Assembly (NCBI RefSeq): GCF_963662255.1 | Contig: NC_085047.1 | Location: 20,184,258-20,248,257, forward strand | DNA: 64,000 nt | Reading direction: 5' to 3' | Source of the DNA: Cinclus cinclus | Lineage: Eukaryota > Chordata > Aves > Passeriformes > Cinclidae | Shown: in pieces, positions 1-12,570 of the stretch | Layout of the letters: each line of letters opens with the position of its first letter | Position numbering within the stretch: the first letter of the stretch is position 1 | Program-made: the position numbers and the translations under genes | The notes under the pieces: model-generated | What the model was told of the DNA's origin: nothing | Database searches by the model: none | What the model saw: only the letters and a program-made list of their open reading frames with translations

Positions 1-742
1 ATCCAAGCAGTACCCGGGAATAGGAGCACTGCTTGAGCAATCTTTCTTTGTTCAATCAGTTTTCTGTCCCCAGTTTTCAGAGACAGACCTTGACTGTGAT
101 TTTCTGAGAATAAAATGTTGTACTTTTTATGAGAACGAAATACTAATAGGCATTTTATGATCTTCAAACTACGTTTCTCTTCTTTTTGTGGAAGAGGAAA
201 TGAAAACTGCTTTTAAACATATTATATTTCTTTTTCAATGTATATTCCCTGTACGCAATGATATTTAGGTTAGTTTTCATTCCAGATCTGTTCATCTAGC
301 TTCATGAAATATGCACGCTGTTGTAAACACCTGAGCTACCTGAGTAATATTCACATGCTGAAAAAGGTTCTTCAGAGTAAGGGGGTTGAAATCTGCACAG
401 GCTAAGTCAGATAATTTTGGACCTCTCATTGGTGCAGACCAGGCCAAAGTGCAAAGATAACCTTTTCCAATGAATGATTCCTACTTTTACTTACAAGATT
501 TTTTTAAATCTGAATGGTATAATGATAACAATATTAAATCATTCCCACATATGAACTAAAGAATTCTTGTGTAAGTGGCCATTTAACTTGTTTTCCTTTC
601 TTTGCAGGAATTCCAACTTTCAGCTTTATTCTTACATAATTTGCAGTATTCCAGATCAGATCATACTAATGTTCTTTGTATGCTGTGACAAGCAGTTCAT
701 TTTTTCAATTATTTTTCTGGGTGCTGTTTGTTTTTATTGCAG

Positions 743-817
743 CTCCAACTGAAAAACAGTTCATTCATACCAAACGAAAAACAACTGAAAGACCAAGAGT
801 GCCATACACCAAACTTG
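743..817 (+). CDS. ABI3BP: ABI3BP stalk exon w1 (75 nt, phase 1-1)
   Basis: The exon lies between a T-rich ...ttgcag acceptor and a G|gtaatg donor. Read in phase 1 it gives a 25-residue unit beginning APTEKQF and containing TKRKTTERPRVP. It is rich in Thr, Lys, Arg and Pro and has no cysteine, like the other stalk exons. It is the first of six exons of identical 75-nt length, so skipping it would keep the frame. Confidence 0.88.
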
Positions 818-1446
818 GTAATGGAGTCATTCTTTCAATTTTGTGTTTAATTGATCTTTCCCCAGCCTTCAGGTTTTGTGCTTCCTAATGGGATTATTCA
901 TAGCCAGTTTTATGGTGAAATAAATGCATTACACTTCAGATAATCAATCCAAAATAAGGCAAAACTACACTACAAATAATAGTAAGATATGTATAATATA
1001 TATAATGATTTTCCTCTCTCTATTACACAGAGAAAATGTTGATTGAAGTGTAGTAATGTGGGTATTGACAAATTTCAGTGGCTAGGCAGACTGAGTTCTC
1101 TGTGATTACTTCTTGGTAATCTTGGGTGCTCCTCTGTGAGTGCTTTTTTTTAATCTTTCCTTGAAATGCAGCAGAACTCCTTTGCAATGTGCTTGTACAG
1201 TTAGTAACAGGTATTGTCTGCTGTACTAAAATGAAAGCAGCTTTAAAAATAGTTATGGAGGGCTTCCCGTTTTTGGAAAAAATGTAAAGCAGAAGTTAAT
1301 AGAGAGATAATTATATCTGTCAGCAGTTGTTTTTCAAGATATTCTGCTACTCCTTAGTTTGGGATATTTTGCAGGTTTTAGCAAATGCTGCTTTGTTTGG
1401 ATTACAGAGAAATATTCTAAGATTTTTCACTTTTTCTCCTTAACAG

Positions 1447-1521
1447 CAATACATCCAACAACTCCGCAACCAATTATTACAAAATCTTCCACTACCACTG
1501 GTCATTCAAGGGCAACGATGG
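1447..1521 (+). CDS. ABI3BP: ABI3BP stalk exon w2 (75 nt, phase 1-1)
   Basis: The acceptor is ...ctccttaacag and the donor G|gtaaat. The unit begins AIHPTTPQPII and has a Ser/Thr run (KSSTTTGHS), which suits mucin-type O-glycosylation. Length and phase are identical to its neighbours. Confidence 0.87.
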
Positions 1522-2001
1522 GTAAATAAGTTTCCTTAATGTTAATATGCAGGTATTTCTAATTTTTCAGTGGAGAAATTTCTAGAAAATATGCTCCAAT
1601 ATGGTATTTATAAAACACCATTCCACTAGCCTTCGTTCTGCTGCCACATGTATGTATCTTAGTGCAGAGGATTCTCGTTTCTATTTTTTCAAGTAAAGCA
1701 AAAATAGCCTACAGTTTATGTCTGGTCAGAAATCTGTATTTGTCAGATCTCCAACCAAAATCAGTGGCCTAATTTTTCTTTTAGAGCAAGAATTTTAGCC
1801 ACTAGCTCAACTTATCCTACAGCACACTGCTGGGACTATTCTGTGTTTTGGCTAGTCATTTTGTTTCAGGTTCCAGAAAGCCATGGAATTGTTTTTGTCT
1901 TTTTTTCAGGCATTTGAGGCATGCATTTTCTGTGGGCTAAATATGTCATCAGTTCATGAGTCCTAAAGAATACAATAATAATCTTTTTCCTTTTCTTTCA
2001 G

Positions 2002-2076
2002 CTCCAAAAGAAACACTGATCATTCCTTCCAAATCCAAAACATCTGTTGGGCCAGAAGTACCACAAAGTAAACCTG
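2002..2076 (+). CDS. ABI3BP: ABI3BP stalk exon w3 (75 nt, phase 1-1)
   Basis: The acceptor follows a long pyrimidine tract (ccttttctttcag) and the donor is G|gtaatt. The peptide begins APKETLIIPSKSKTS and ends VPQSKPG. Its pattern (A-P-x-x-T at the start, a K-x-K in the middle, a V-P near the end) is shared with exons w1 and w5. Confidence 0.9.
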
Positions 2077-2820
2077 GTAATTTACAGTTTGTAACTTTAC
2101 AAGTGTTACTGTGGCACTGCCTTAGTTATATTTCTGCTGTCACTGTCACTTTTGTGGTCATGGGACATGCATAATAAGTAGACAGAAATTTATATCGTTG
2201 CTCAGCTGAAAATTTGTTCATAAATTACATTAAAGTGAATGTCCAAGAATTGGATCAATTTCCATGGAAAGCAGTTGAATGGGTTTAGTAGCCATCAAAA
2301 ATGTGAGAAATTAAATTAGTTTGAATAAAAATATTTTTCAGTGCTCACATTGAAATTTTTTTTTCTTTTGGGGAATTTTATTATTCTAAATACATTTGAT
2401 TCTCAAGTACTTTTGAAAATCAGGTTACAGAGTCTCAGTCCAAAATATTTACATGCTAAGAGTAAAAGTGTCTTCAATACCAGTGATTTTTGCAGTAACC
2501 ATGGTAGATTCAGGGATGCACAATTATAGTGAAGGGTGATGAAATCTCAGCTTTACTGTGAGGGAATCTATATCAGTAAAAATTGCTAAGGAGGAAAGAA
2601 ACAGGAACAAAATATAGTTAGGTGAGGAGAGACTGCATGTCTATAACAGCAGCTCCTGATCTTTCCTCCTCTCTAATCTAACCTCTGAAATTATGAAATT
2701 TTAGTCTTCAGCAAATAGCTTATTAAATAGTTCAGTAATTTCCCCCCACTTCTTTCTCTTTGTCTGTTTTATATGACCAAAAAGATATCAAGCAGAGACC
2801 CTACTAATTCAAGAACTATT

Positions 2821-2860
2821 ATCTATCTATATATATACACCATACATATATATATATTAC
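2821..2860. repeat. (TA)n-rich simple repeat
   Basis: About 40 bp of ATCT and TA units in the ABI3BP intron between w3 and w4. Confidence 0.8.
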
Positions 2861-3368
2861 TGTGAACATCAAACTCAACAGTCCAGGAGAAAGATTTATT
2901 TTCTAAATGCTTTATTTTGTTCAATAGCCAAGTTAGATTCTAAGTCTCAGCTGAATAGGAGCTATTTCCAGCCATGTCATAGTTGCCAAGTGCCATCTTT
3001 TGGTACCACTGAAAATTTAGTTTTAGGAAAAGAATTTTAGAGAACACAATTTAGAGGCTTGTTTTTTGCCTTTTGAAGTTTCAATCATTATAATGGTGTA
3101 TACGCAAAACAAACTACTGGATGGAAAAACTGTAAGCAAATATTTACTGTTGGATATAAATGGCACTTTTTAGCTGTTTCTCCTTATGTAAGTAGGGTAT
3201 TTTCCAGCTTCCATATTTTAACCTTATTTCTGAAAGATGAAGAGCCATGTGGTGTGTGCCTCTGCCTGCCTGTCTGTCCTTTTCATCCAGTAACTTAGAG
3301 ACCTTCAAATTAATTCATTTGAATTTGAGTGAGGTCTGAAAAACTAATACATTACTAAAAACTTCTAG

Positions 3369-3460
3369 GTTTTTTTTTTGTGTTTGGGGGTTTTTGTTTG
3401 TTTGTTTGGTGGTTTTTTTGTTTTTGTTTTTTTTTGTTTGTTTGTTTGTTTGTTTTTTTG
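3369..3460. repeat. T-rich (TTTG)n simple repeat
   Basis: About 90 bp of T and TTTG units with several G runs, in the ABI3BP intron between exons w3 and w4. The minus-strand Lys/Asn/Gln-rich frame through it is an artefact. Confidence 0.9.
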
Positions 3461-3746
3461 GAGAAATGTAAGTTAATGCAAGTGTGAGAAAGACCAAAGA
3501 CTGTCAGAACTCCAGGTTCAGGGCAAGTGTTCTGAAGTTAGCGGGGGCCCAGCAGAATAGTTGCACTGTCTGGTTGTCAGCATGAAAATACATCCAGACT
3601 AATCAGAACATGTCTGTCTCGTTTCTGTTAAAATTGTCCTAGCAGATGTGCAGATAGGCTTTTAGGAAACAATGGAGACAGATCCTTCATGAAATCCAAC
3701 TACTTTAATTTCCCTTCTCACAGAACAAATGGTTTATTTTTTATAG

Positions 3747-3821
3747 CTCCAAGGGCAACACACCTGGGATCAATTAACCTTGTAACAGTTCATGTTGTTG
3801 ATGGGTCCAAAATACCTTTGG
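3747..3821 (+). CDS. ABI3BP: ABI3BP stalk exon w4 (75 nt, phase 1-1)
   Basis: The acceptor is ...ttttttatag and the donor G|gtaata. The peptide starts APRATHLGS, keeping the A-P-x-x-T start of the family, but continues with an unusually hydrophobic NLVTVHVVDGSK instead of Pro/Lys-rich sequence. Length and phase match the other stalk exons, so I call it a diverged member of the same array. Confidence 0.82.
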
Positions 3822-4303
3822 GTAATAAGAATATTACATCAGTTTATTTTTCATCAATCTTTACTATCTCTGCTTTTGCTACATGGCTAAACCTACACTT
3901 TAATCAACAGAAATACCTTAATATCTTTGTCGTGTTCATTTCTTAGTTACTTTAAAGTCCAGTGCATGTATAAAATGTTACTGATTTTAATTTTCCAGCC
4001 ATTTTTCTTCTTCATGCAATTCTTTATAGAAATAAGTATTACGTGTATGAGGCTGAAGAGTCATGTAAAAAGGCATCGCCTTATCATCTTTCCTGATTTT
4101 GTCTGACTTTCTAATGATATATATCTTACCAGACTTGAAAAGTCTTTTACATGTATAAAAGCATGATTTTCTGCCAGATTTCTAGCACTGACTCTTTTGT
4201 TTATGATCTGCAAAGACAGTTTGAATTTCCTTTCCACCTGTGATGTCTTATGTTTAAAAGGAAATTATTTGCATTTGATAAGCAATAATATGTCCATTTT
4301 CAG

Positions 4304-4378
4304 TTCCCAATGAGACATACCACATTTCACCCAGGCCCAAAATTGGTCAAGCAACTGAAATTCCTTGGTTTGATACAG
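4304..4378 (+). CDS. ABI3BP: ABI3BP stalk exon w5 (75 nt, phase 1-1)
   Basis: The acceptor is ...gtccattttcag and the donor G|gtaatt. The unit begins VPNETYHISPRPKIG and ends EIPWFDTG. The NET sequon near the start is a possible N-glycosylation site, which would be unusual in this otherwise O-glycan-like stalk. Confidence 0.9.
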
Positions 4379-4494
4379 GTAATTTTTTAAGATATTCTTA
4401 AGTTGATGTATTGAGACTGTAGATCTTAAGTAAAATCAGCACAGTTTAATGTTTAATGTTCTGTTCATTATTACCTTTAAAACTGTTTCAAATA

Positions 4495-4702
4495 GTAATA
4501 TGAATTTTTAATAATAAATGAAATTAATATGAAATATTTATATGAATATGCAAATAATAGTAATAGTATATTAATATTATATTAATAATATTAACATGAA
4601 CATTTATTTTCGTATTATGAAATGATATGAAATTTTATTTTATATAAATATGAATATGAAAATTTATTTTCCTATATGAATATGAAAATTTATTTTCCCC
4701 TT
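4495..4702. repeat. AT-rich tract with a 26-28 bp tandem duplication
   Basis: About 200 bp made almost entirely of A and T just downstream of exon w5, with many TAATA/ATGAA words. Its end (about 4645-4700) holds two near-identical copies of a unit containing atgaatatgaaaatttatttt. Confidence 0.8.
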
Positions 4703-5708
4703 TATCAAATATTTTCAAATATCAACTATTTCTCTGAAAATGGGATTTGTTCAGTGTAGCCTCAAATATCAAAGATAATATGAAGTTTTTAAACAGTATT
4801 AGAGCTGTGTATTGGATAGTCATATGTATATCGTGTTGCAAACATCGATGTAACTGAGTTCCAACTTTTTCCTTACAAAATCTAACCCTGTAAAACTTCT
4901 CCAATCTAAATGTCAAAAATTAGTAATGTGTTCTGTCCTGCATAAGGATTTTCTCTGATGCTTTGGAGAGGCTGGATTAAGTGTTATGGGTCAGACATTT
5001 ATTTGTCTTGAATATCAAACAGCCAGCTCTACTTAAAAAAAAAAAACTGATTTACAGACGCTGCTAATTGGGCACAAGATAACAGTGACTACTGCTTATG
5101 CTTTCAACTTCCAGTATGGTTTTCACAGATCCCGTAACATCTAGAATATTGAAATTATTTTGTAAGTGAAAGGTAGCAATAAAAAAAGGTTGAGGGCTTC
5201 TGATTTCAACCTTGCTGATGACGCTGTGCTTCAGGCGCCCTGCACAGTGTCTGCACTGAATGCTCCCAGTTGTTTCCTCAGCAGTATTTTAATGTTTCAT
5301 AGTTTTATCTAAATCTTGGTTTGGGGGAGTTCCATTTGGTGTTTTATTTTTGAGGTTTTTGTTTGTTTGTTTGTTTTTTACAGAACCTAATTAAATGTCT
5401 TAAGGCCATGGATACCCTGCAGAGCTAACTCTGTATCCATATACAGTTGGGTAACTGGCTGTAAATATTTTACATCTTTTTCCTAAACCTACATATGAAT
5501 GTAACTGGTCAGACTGCATGATGGAGTCATCTGGCCACTAAAGAAACTAGCATTTTCCACATGCATTTTGGATTAGAACTCATAGAACTCTCATATGTCC
5601 ATTTTGCTGTATCACATTGGTGCATGGAACCTTTTTGTCTGGCAAATCGCACTGCACTGTCCATATTCTTTTACACACAGCATTGAAACAGGACCTTATT
5701 TCTTTTAG

Positions 5709-5774
5709 CATCTCACAAAACTCATCCCACTTCTGCAAGACCAAAGCCATCGGATAAATCACAGCCCAGACCTG
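5709..5774 (+). CDS. ABI3BP: ABI3BP stalk exon w6 (66 nt, phase 1-1)
   Basis: The acceptor is ...atttcttttag and the donor G|gtaact. The unit, ASHKTHPTSARPKPSDK and a short tail ending PRPG, is 22 codons, three shorter than its 75-nt neighbours. It is strongly Pro/Lys/Ser-rich and shares ARPK with the stalk consensus. Confidence 0.9.
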
Positions 5775-5920
5775 GTAACTGTTTATTCAATCTGGGATGG
5801 GGAGGAGGTTAAATAGTTAATTAATTTCATCTGTTCTTAGTGGAATTTTAAGTATTGCTGGGAGGAAAAAAACGGGGGTGTTTTTCAATCAATTAATTAG
5901 TCTAGTGGTAAAGCCTTTCC

Positions 5921-5969
5921 GAAAGGGAAAGGAAAAGGAAAAGGAAAAGGGAAAGGAAAAGAAAGGAAA
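5921..5969. repeat. Purine-rich (GGAAAA)n tract
   Basis: About 50 bp of imperfect GGAAA/GGAAAA units in the intron before exon w7. About 100 bp further on is a pyrimidine tract of similar size (about 6066-6112) that leads into the exon w7 acceptor. Confidence 0.85.
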
Positions 5970-6123
5970 CTATGTGTGTCATCACAACAGGTGTTGCTTC
6001 TTCTTCTCTAGTGTGGAATTCTTGGCATCACACAGAAGTCTGTTGGTTGTTCTTCTCATGGAACTTCTTTTTTTTTTCTTGTTTCTTCTTTTTTTCTTTT
6101 TTTCTTTTGAAACTCTCTCACAG

Positions 6124-6198
6124 CTTTTAGTAAAACCACCCTAGCACCAGCCAGAACAAAAGCACCAGGACTGCCAAAGTGGATTGTGCCAACAACAG
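6124..6198 (+). CDS. ABI3BP: ABI3BP stalk exon w7 (75 nt, phase 1-1)
   Basis: The exon follows ...aactctctcacag and ends at G|gtagaa. The peptide begins AFSKTTLAPARTKAPG and ends IVPTTG. A nearer AG (6129-6130) would put a stop in frame, which fixes the start at 6124. It is the last of the short stalk exons before a 5 kb intron. Confidence 0.9.
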
Positions 6199-9100
6199 GT
6201 AGAATTCTGGGTATGGGGTTTTTTTTTAAATTTATCAATAAAAGACTGGAATATGACTTCCCCAAGTCATCTTGAGCCCTGCAAAATATGTTATTGTGTT
6301 TTATTACAGAATTTAATTCCTTGGAGTGCCATGTATAATTGCTTTCACTGATCGTGTTATGTAATTCCTAAGGGTGATTATGAAATTATATTAGCGCTCA
6401 GTCTATGTAAATTTACAGATTGATTATTATATGGCTACTGTTTACTAATGTTTTCTAGATGTTAGATCCACAATAATTACTGGAAAATGTTTCACTGAAA
6501 AGGGTCACCCATTTGTTTGAGTCCAAGTCAGGAGGCTTAGTAGGGAAGTCTTAAAGCCAAGTATCTTGCTAGTTACTCTCTATGCACGTGATGTGTTCAC
6601 AGCACACCTACTCACATTCAGACCATGCAGTATTTGGACTGTGCAGTATTCAGGCTTGGATACATCAGCACCAAAAAAATTCCAAGTCGGTGGATGGCAG
6701 ACGACAGTGAGAACTTCAATTTCCATATCCTTAAACAAGCAGATAACAAATGTTCCTAACCAAAAAGATTCAAGGCAAACTTTTGGCTGACCACCCACTG
6801 AAAGTGCTATTACCCAATATTATTGCTGGCTGCTGTTACTATTTCTATGCTAGCTAGATTGGGATAGCCTGAATGATATTCCATCTATTCTAAATATTTT
6901 TGCCTGTGTAATGTTTCTTTCTGGTACATTTGGAAATTTAATACCTGTTGCTGATCACAGAATGGCTTGAGCTACTCATTCCTGTACATTTTCACAAACC
7001 CACCATGTTGTTAGAAATGGTAAAAACTTAGAAGTGACGGTTATATATTTAAATTGAATTAAATTTAACCTGTTTAGAATATGGCATACATTTCTGTATT
7101 ACATATGGAGTGAATGCCTTCATTAGATGCATGTGTTCTTTGACCTTTCATAGTCCTTCTGGTAAATTAAATGGGACCATCAAATTCCAGGACATTAGAG
7201 CCAGTTAAAGCATTAAATGCCCAATTTCAGTAGTTGTGTGTCAAAAGGTTTTGTTGTTCACTTGTGCTAGAAATCACCTTACAATGAGCTTTTTGATGTC
7301 TGATTACAGGAATAAGAGAATGCACATAAGTCTCCAGGAGTGATCACATTATGAAATTATACACTAACACAAAATTACATTATGCAGTACATTAAGCTTT
7401 TCTCCTCTATAGTCGTAACCTCAGCAGAGGTATTGTTAGGTTATAAAGAACACCAGCAAAAATGAATACATGCTAAGCAAATCAATAGTATAAACATAAT
7501 AGTAGTAAACTGTTAACATGGAGTTGTTTGTGCTTAATGCTGCTAAGGTATGGTCTTAAGCAATCATCTTGTAAGTGGCCCTCTTGATGTGCCCAACATT
7601 TGTAACTATTTCCATGTCTTTATAGTAGTGCCTGTTGCCAGGAAGAACTAGAGCTTCATTGGGGCGAAGCCACACTGTGGTGAAGCCATCTATGGTTGCC
7701 AAAAGTCACCACAAAACTACTATTTACTGTGCATGCTTTGCGTACTCACTGGTAAATAAGTACCTTCTTCTAGAATTCTTCTGAAAAATAGTACCTCCAG
7801 TAGCGGTTTCCGTTGCCAAGTTACATAAGTTTATTTTTTCTCTAAGATAAATAAACATCCTCTAGATGTCTCTAAGCTAAATTTCATGTCCTGCCAAATG
7901 AGCCCTTTAAGTCAAACTTGGTATCCAAAGTACCAAAGGTCTGCCTTTGTTATCTCTTCTCCACTTCTTTGTACCTCCAACCCCACTGCCACAACTCATT
8001 GGCACTTTTCTGTGAGTCTGCACTATTTTTCTGAGAAGTGTAAGAGAAATCACCAATGAATTTCCTACATTGATGACATCTTGAGAGGGGACTGCAGCTT
8101 GTCAAAACTTTTCAGTCGATACTTTTCTTGATGATCACTAAGTGAAATCCCAAATCTTCTGTAAGGAAAGTACATCACATTATTGTGCCAGTTTCTGAAA
8201 CACAAGGCTTACTGTGCCCACAAAAATAAATTTGCACAAAAATGAATTCAGGTAACCAAATAATGAAATGTTCTGTATCTCTCTCAAGCAACGTGCAATT
8301 AATTACCTATTCTGCAAAAGTGACTTAGGAAATAACTCTGTAACCTGGAACCCCAAGTCTTACCAGCTGAGCAAAGACAAAATTTCCTTTTTCAGTATTT
8401 TCTGTAGTTGGCTTATCAAAATCCTGAACTTTTGATTTAAGATGATCAGAATTTTTGACTGGGCTGTTAGGAATATGCTATATATGTAAAAATATGTTTT
8501 CAGACTTACCTTTAGATATTACATCCCTTATTCTTAGATATTCTGTTGTTTGGACACAAGTTTGGATTTTTAATTCTTTGCTGGACTGGCTGTTGAGTGT
8601 ACTCCATTTCTTTTTCCATGCTGGGCTCGTTAGCCTCAGTGCAAAGATGTTTCACCCCATGCAGAGAGTGCTTGGCAGCTGCAGGCCCCAGATGATAAGC
8701 AGTAGAATTTGTTTTATCTAGTACCAGCACAGGGGTTTGTGATTGATTTCCTGGCAGGCTTTTCAGTCTCCTGGCCAGGTGGTAAACTTGACTGTGGAAA
8801 AGAGGCAGGGATTGCTTCCTCATGACTAGCATTCCTTTTAGTTTTTTGCCATGTTTTAGTCATTTTCTCTAGAATGCCATTTTATTCAGATGGGTTTTCA
8901 TGTTAGTGTATGTAACTTACCTTACTGGGTTGTTTTTTTAATTTAATCCCAAATCTACTGAGCTTCCTGACAAATGTGAGCAAACAAACTTTGAGCAACA
9001 TTTCCATTTCCCTTGTGAAAGGGAAGCATACATGGTTTTCATTAAAATGGCCATTAACTTTGCATTCTATTTTCTTTCTATTTTTTTAAATTGTGTGTGT

Positions 9101-11170
9101 ATAGTCAAGTTCCAGAGGAACTCAAGTATAAAGGTATTTAGGTTTGTTTTATCAAGAGCACTTTTTCCATTATTTCCTTCAAAATGATCCACTCTTATAA
9201 TAGTATTCCTACAATTAAAGACAGAGTTAGTTTAAACATGTTCCAGAGCCCATGAATGCTTCCAGGAAAAAAACCAAAATTAAAAGACACGAAGACATAT
9301 GCAAGTAATGGATCTATTCTCAATTCTATTAAAAGTTTGGATGAATTTGATAAGTGTTTTTAATAAATAAGTTACATTAGGTAGAATAAGGCAAATGCTA
9401 TGACAAATACAGCAAACTTTGGTTGTGCAGGTACCTCGTGTTTAAGGACAAACTTTTATGTAACTTCAAAGTGTATTGAAACACTCAAAATAGGAGATTT
9501 TGTCAACATGAAAGTACTGTGGTTTGAAACTTTGACTTATTTTTCATCACTACTTTGCACATGGGAGAACAGCAGTGCACGTTTCTGAAAAGAAAAAATA
9601 ATTGCTTCTTCCAACCGGAACATATACAATATTTTGTTCATTCTCAGCTGATATAACTCAGAAAAGATTATTATTCTAAATTAGATTCCAAGGAGCAGTA
9701 TAGAGATAGGTTTTTCCATAGAGACTGTAGCATGCAGAACTAATTTAAACTTGTAATATACACTTGGGTGATTCAGTGTGAATTAGTCAATGTGTGACCG
9801 CATTTTTTGATACTTTCACTGTAAGGTGAGCTGAGAAACTAAACATGCTCTAACTGCACTTCATGATGTACAAAACCATTTTTAATTTTTTTAAGGCTGG
9901 TGCTGGTCTTCTCATGCCTTTTCTTCCTTGAACTTCATCCACATGAAACGCTGATTATCACTCTGGTGCTCTGTAAAGCTGAAGATCTAATTAATCATTT
10001 TACTTACCTGAAAACAAATTGCAGTTATATAAAACCACATGATGTGTTCAGGTATTTTAGAGACAGGGACCAGGCAATCTGCATCCTGTTCCCAGCTTAC
10101 TGCAAGTCTTACTCACAGTTTACTTTAATCTTCAGTAAATTATTTATCATGTATGGACTGTGGATTTGTAAGGAACATGCAACAAAAATGGTTAAACAGT
10201 AAAGTAATTGAAAAATTATCTGCTTCATACCATTAAAATACTAGTGAAATACCAAAACAAATTGAGAAACAGATTATATATCTATGAAATCTTTAGCTGA
10301 AGTGATTAGATCATGTAGGAACAGGGTTGGAATTTGATAATTAAAGTAATATTGAGATTTATATTTTTTAAATTTATCAAATTTTAGGGGTTTTTTTCTT
10401 ATATCATGGGCAAGGGTATGGGCAGTTTTTTCCCACAAACAGGATGAAGTTGCAATGCATCTTCTTGCTTTACTATAGATACAGCTTTTATAAAGCAAAT
10501 ATACTTAATTTGTGTAAAGAAAACATATTAATTTAGTAGCCTGGCTCTCCTATAAATACCAGCAGGTGAAACAGTTGTTCTGTACCAGGAGTTGTGTTGA
10601 TCTTTTAATGCCATTTACATTTCTTAAGATGTGTTTATATAACTTTTAAGTAGGGCTTTCTCTTATATACAAACTGGATGTTGTGTACATTTTATCTCCT
10701 GTACTCTAAATATGGTGAATATATTTGGTCCAGAATTGCTCTAACCATTTAATATGGAGGAAGACCAGAGATCTTACTATGGGGAGGAGAACTTTGCCCT
10801 TTGCAAGAACCAATGGACATTTTATTCTTTACGCTGAAAAACTAGAATGTTCTCTCTACTCATTTTTCTGTGTATAATCTTGGTTTAACTCATCTGTTAC
10901 CTCTTAATTTTATTAATTTGCTCTTTCAAAATATGATTTACTCAAGGAATGTTTAAAATTAAACTGCAGACTTTGTAGAACCAGATCACTTTCTACTTAC
11001 CTGAATAAGAAGATAATGGATATCACCAAGTTATCAGTAAAAACATAGATGGGCCACACATGTTGTTTTCACACATCATGTCAGCTGGAGTTTGAAGATA
11101 TTCAATATACAAGTATTCCACAATTTGGTGCCACACTGTAGATACTTATTTTGCTTCCCTTTTTTCACAG
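6199..11170 (+). other. ABI3BP: ABI3BP intron between stalk exons w7 and w8
   Basis: Nearly 5 kb without a supportable exon. Two acceptor/donor-like pairs (6459-6503 and 9105-9133) were examined and not accepted. I see no clear transposon, only AT-rich unique-looking sequence. Confidence 0.7.
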
Positions 11171-11266
11171 ATTACCTTTATACACCTGAGGCTACTGCCA
11201 GACCAATTGACATGGGTGTCAAAAAACCTCCAGAATATATTGACACCTGGCAAAAGCCAATTTCTG
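11171..11266 (+). CDS. ABI3BP: ABI3BP stalk exon w8 (96 nt, phase 1-1)
   Basis: The acceptor is ...cccttttttcacag and the donor the strong G|gtaagg. The 32-codon unit begins DYLYTPEATARPID and ends DTWQKPISG. It has aromatic residues (three Tyr, one Trp) absent from the short units and looks like a separate, longer stalk module. Confidence 0.92.
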
Positions 11267-12570
11267 GTAAGGTTAATAAAACTAGACAATGAAGCAATTT
11301 TTAACAGTTGTTTATAAAAATAAAAATGCTGCTTTTTCTGCACCCAAAGCACCTCCACTGAGAAGAACAAATCATTCTTAATCATCCTTATTAGTACACA
11401 TTCTTATGGCTTCAGGATGCTACTAAAAGAGATAAAAATAAGAATTAATAGTCACTGCTTAGTCACTTGCATATGCTTACCATACATATGGTAGAAATTT
11501 TCATCACCAGAGTTGTATCCTTATGATCTAATAGCCAAAATACCATAAGCACTGACTGTTTTCATGCTAATAGTTTCCACATAGCAAAGGTGGATAAGGT
11601 AAAAGTATAACCAACTTATACTCCCATGTATAAGGAAGTTTTGCTGAATATTTGGATTGTTGGGAAAATTAGAACATTAGGCTTGAAGGAAAATAACAAT
11701 GTAGAGTGAATCAGGTTACAGGATTTTTTACATGTGCAGTACAAGGCTTGTAAAGTTTACTAGCAAGTCTTGGAATCGTGTTTTCAAAACAATCAAAATA
11801 TTTTAACTGAAACATACAAACAACAGGTAAATACACTGATGTGTAAAGAATTTCTCTGCTTCATAAGCACAACCAAGCACCAAATTTGCTTTAGCTGTGG
11901 GGTTTGTTTGGTATTGTTTCTGACATAGAAACTGATGAAAATGAAATCTTTTTTGTTTTATTCTTGGATTTACTACTCAGCTGCAGGTGTTCTTTCTAGG
12001 TAGCTTCTCCTTTGAGAACATGTTACTAGATTTTAAACTCTATTTTATAAACTGCTATTTGTTCCTAATCACTGTTGAATTTCCTTTGCACCTAATTTGC
12101 CTCTACAAAGATAAAAGCCTATCTTGATGGCCAGGTTCTGCTGTTTTATCATTTTTAAGCTTATTCAGTCTGACCACTGTCCTTTGCAAAGATTAAGTCT
12201 AGCATGATTATTAGCAGCTGAAGGCAAAGTGTAAACTGAAAACAAGGATGATACTCTGCACTTGTTGTTACTGAATGTCAGGCAGTAGTGTTTCCTTGAT
12301 TGAATCCAGCTTGTGATTTGCAGAGACTTGAAGGGTTTTTATGCACATAGATTTGAAGGGACCTTAAGACCAACTTTTACTCATTTTATGGCATTTGATG
12401 CCTAAAGTTAGGCTTTTAGAGCTTTGGGGCAAGCCAATACCTTGAACTGTAGTCCTAAAAGACAATTGGGTGTGGTTGTGAAATTAGCTACTACTGTTTC
12501 ATAATTTTTTTGTATAGCTGCAGTCTCAGCTCTCTTCATGAGACCCTAATATATATATATCAAAAATAAT

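Noticed and set aside
6459..6503. 45-nt phase 1-1 exon candidate in the 5 kb ABI3BP intron.
   Set aside because: The donor (gtcacc) is poor and the peptide (DVRSTIITGKCF) does not resemble the stalk.
8512..8832. 106-codon minus-strand open frame.
   Set aside because: No recognisable domain, no splice context, and an overlapping open frame on the other strand of similar length; chance is the simplest reading.
9105..9133. 29-nt segment between an acceptor-like and a donor-like site.
   Set aside because: Its length breaks the phase 1-1 pattern and would shift the ABI3BP frame.
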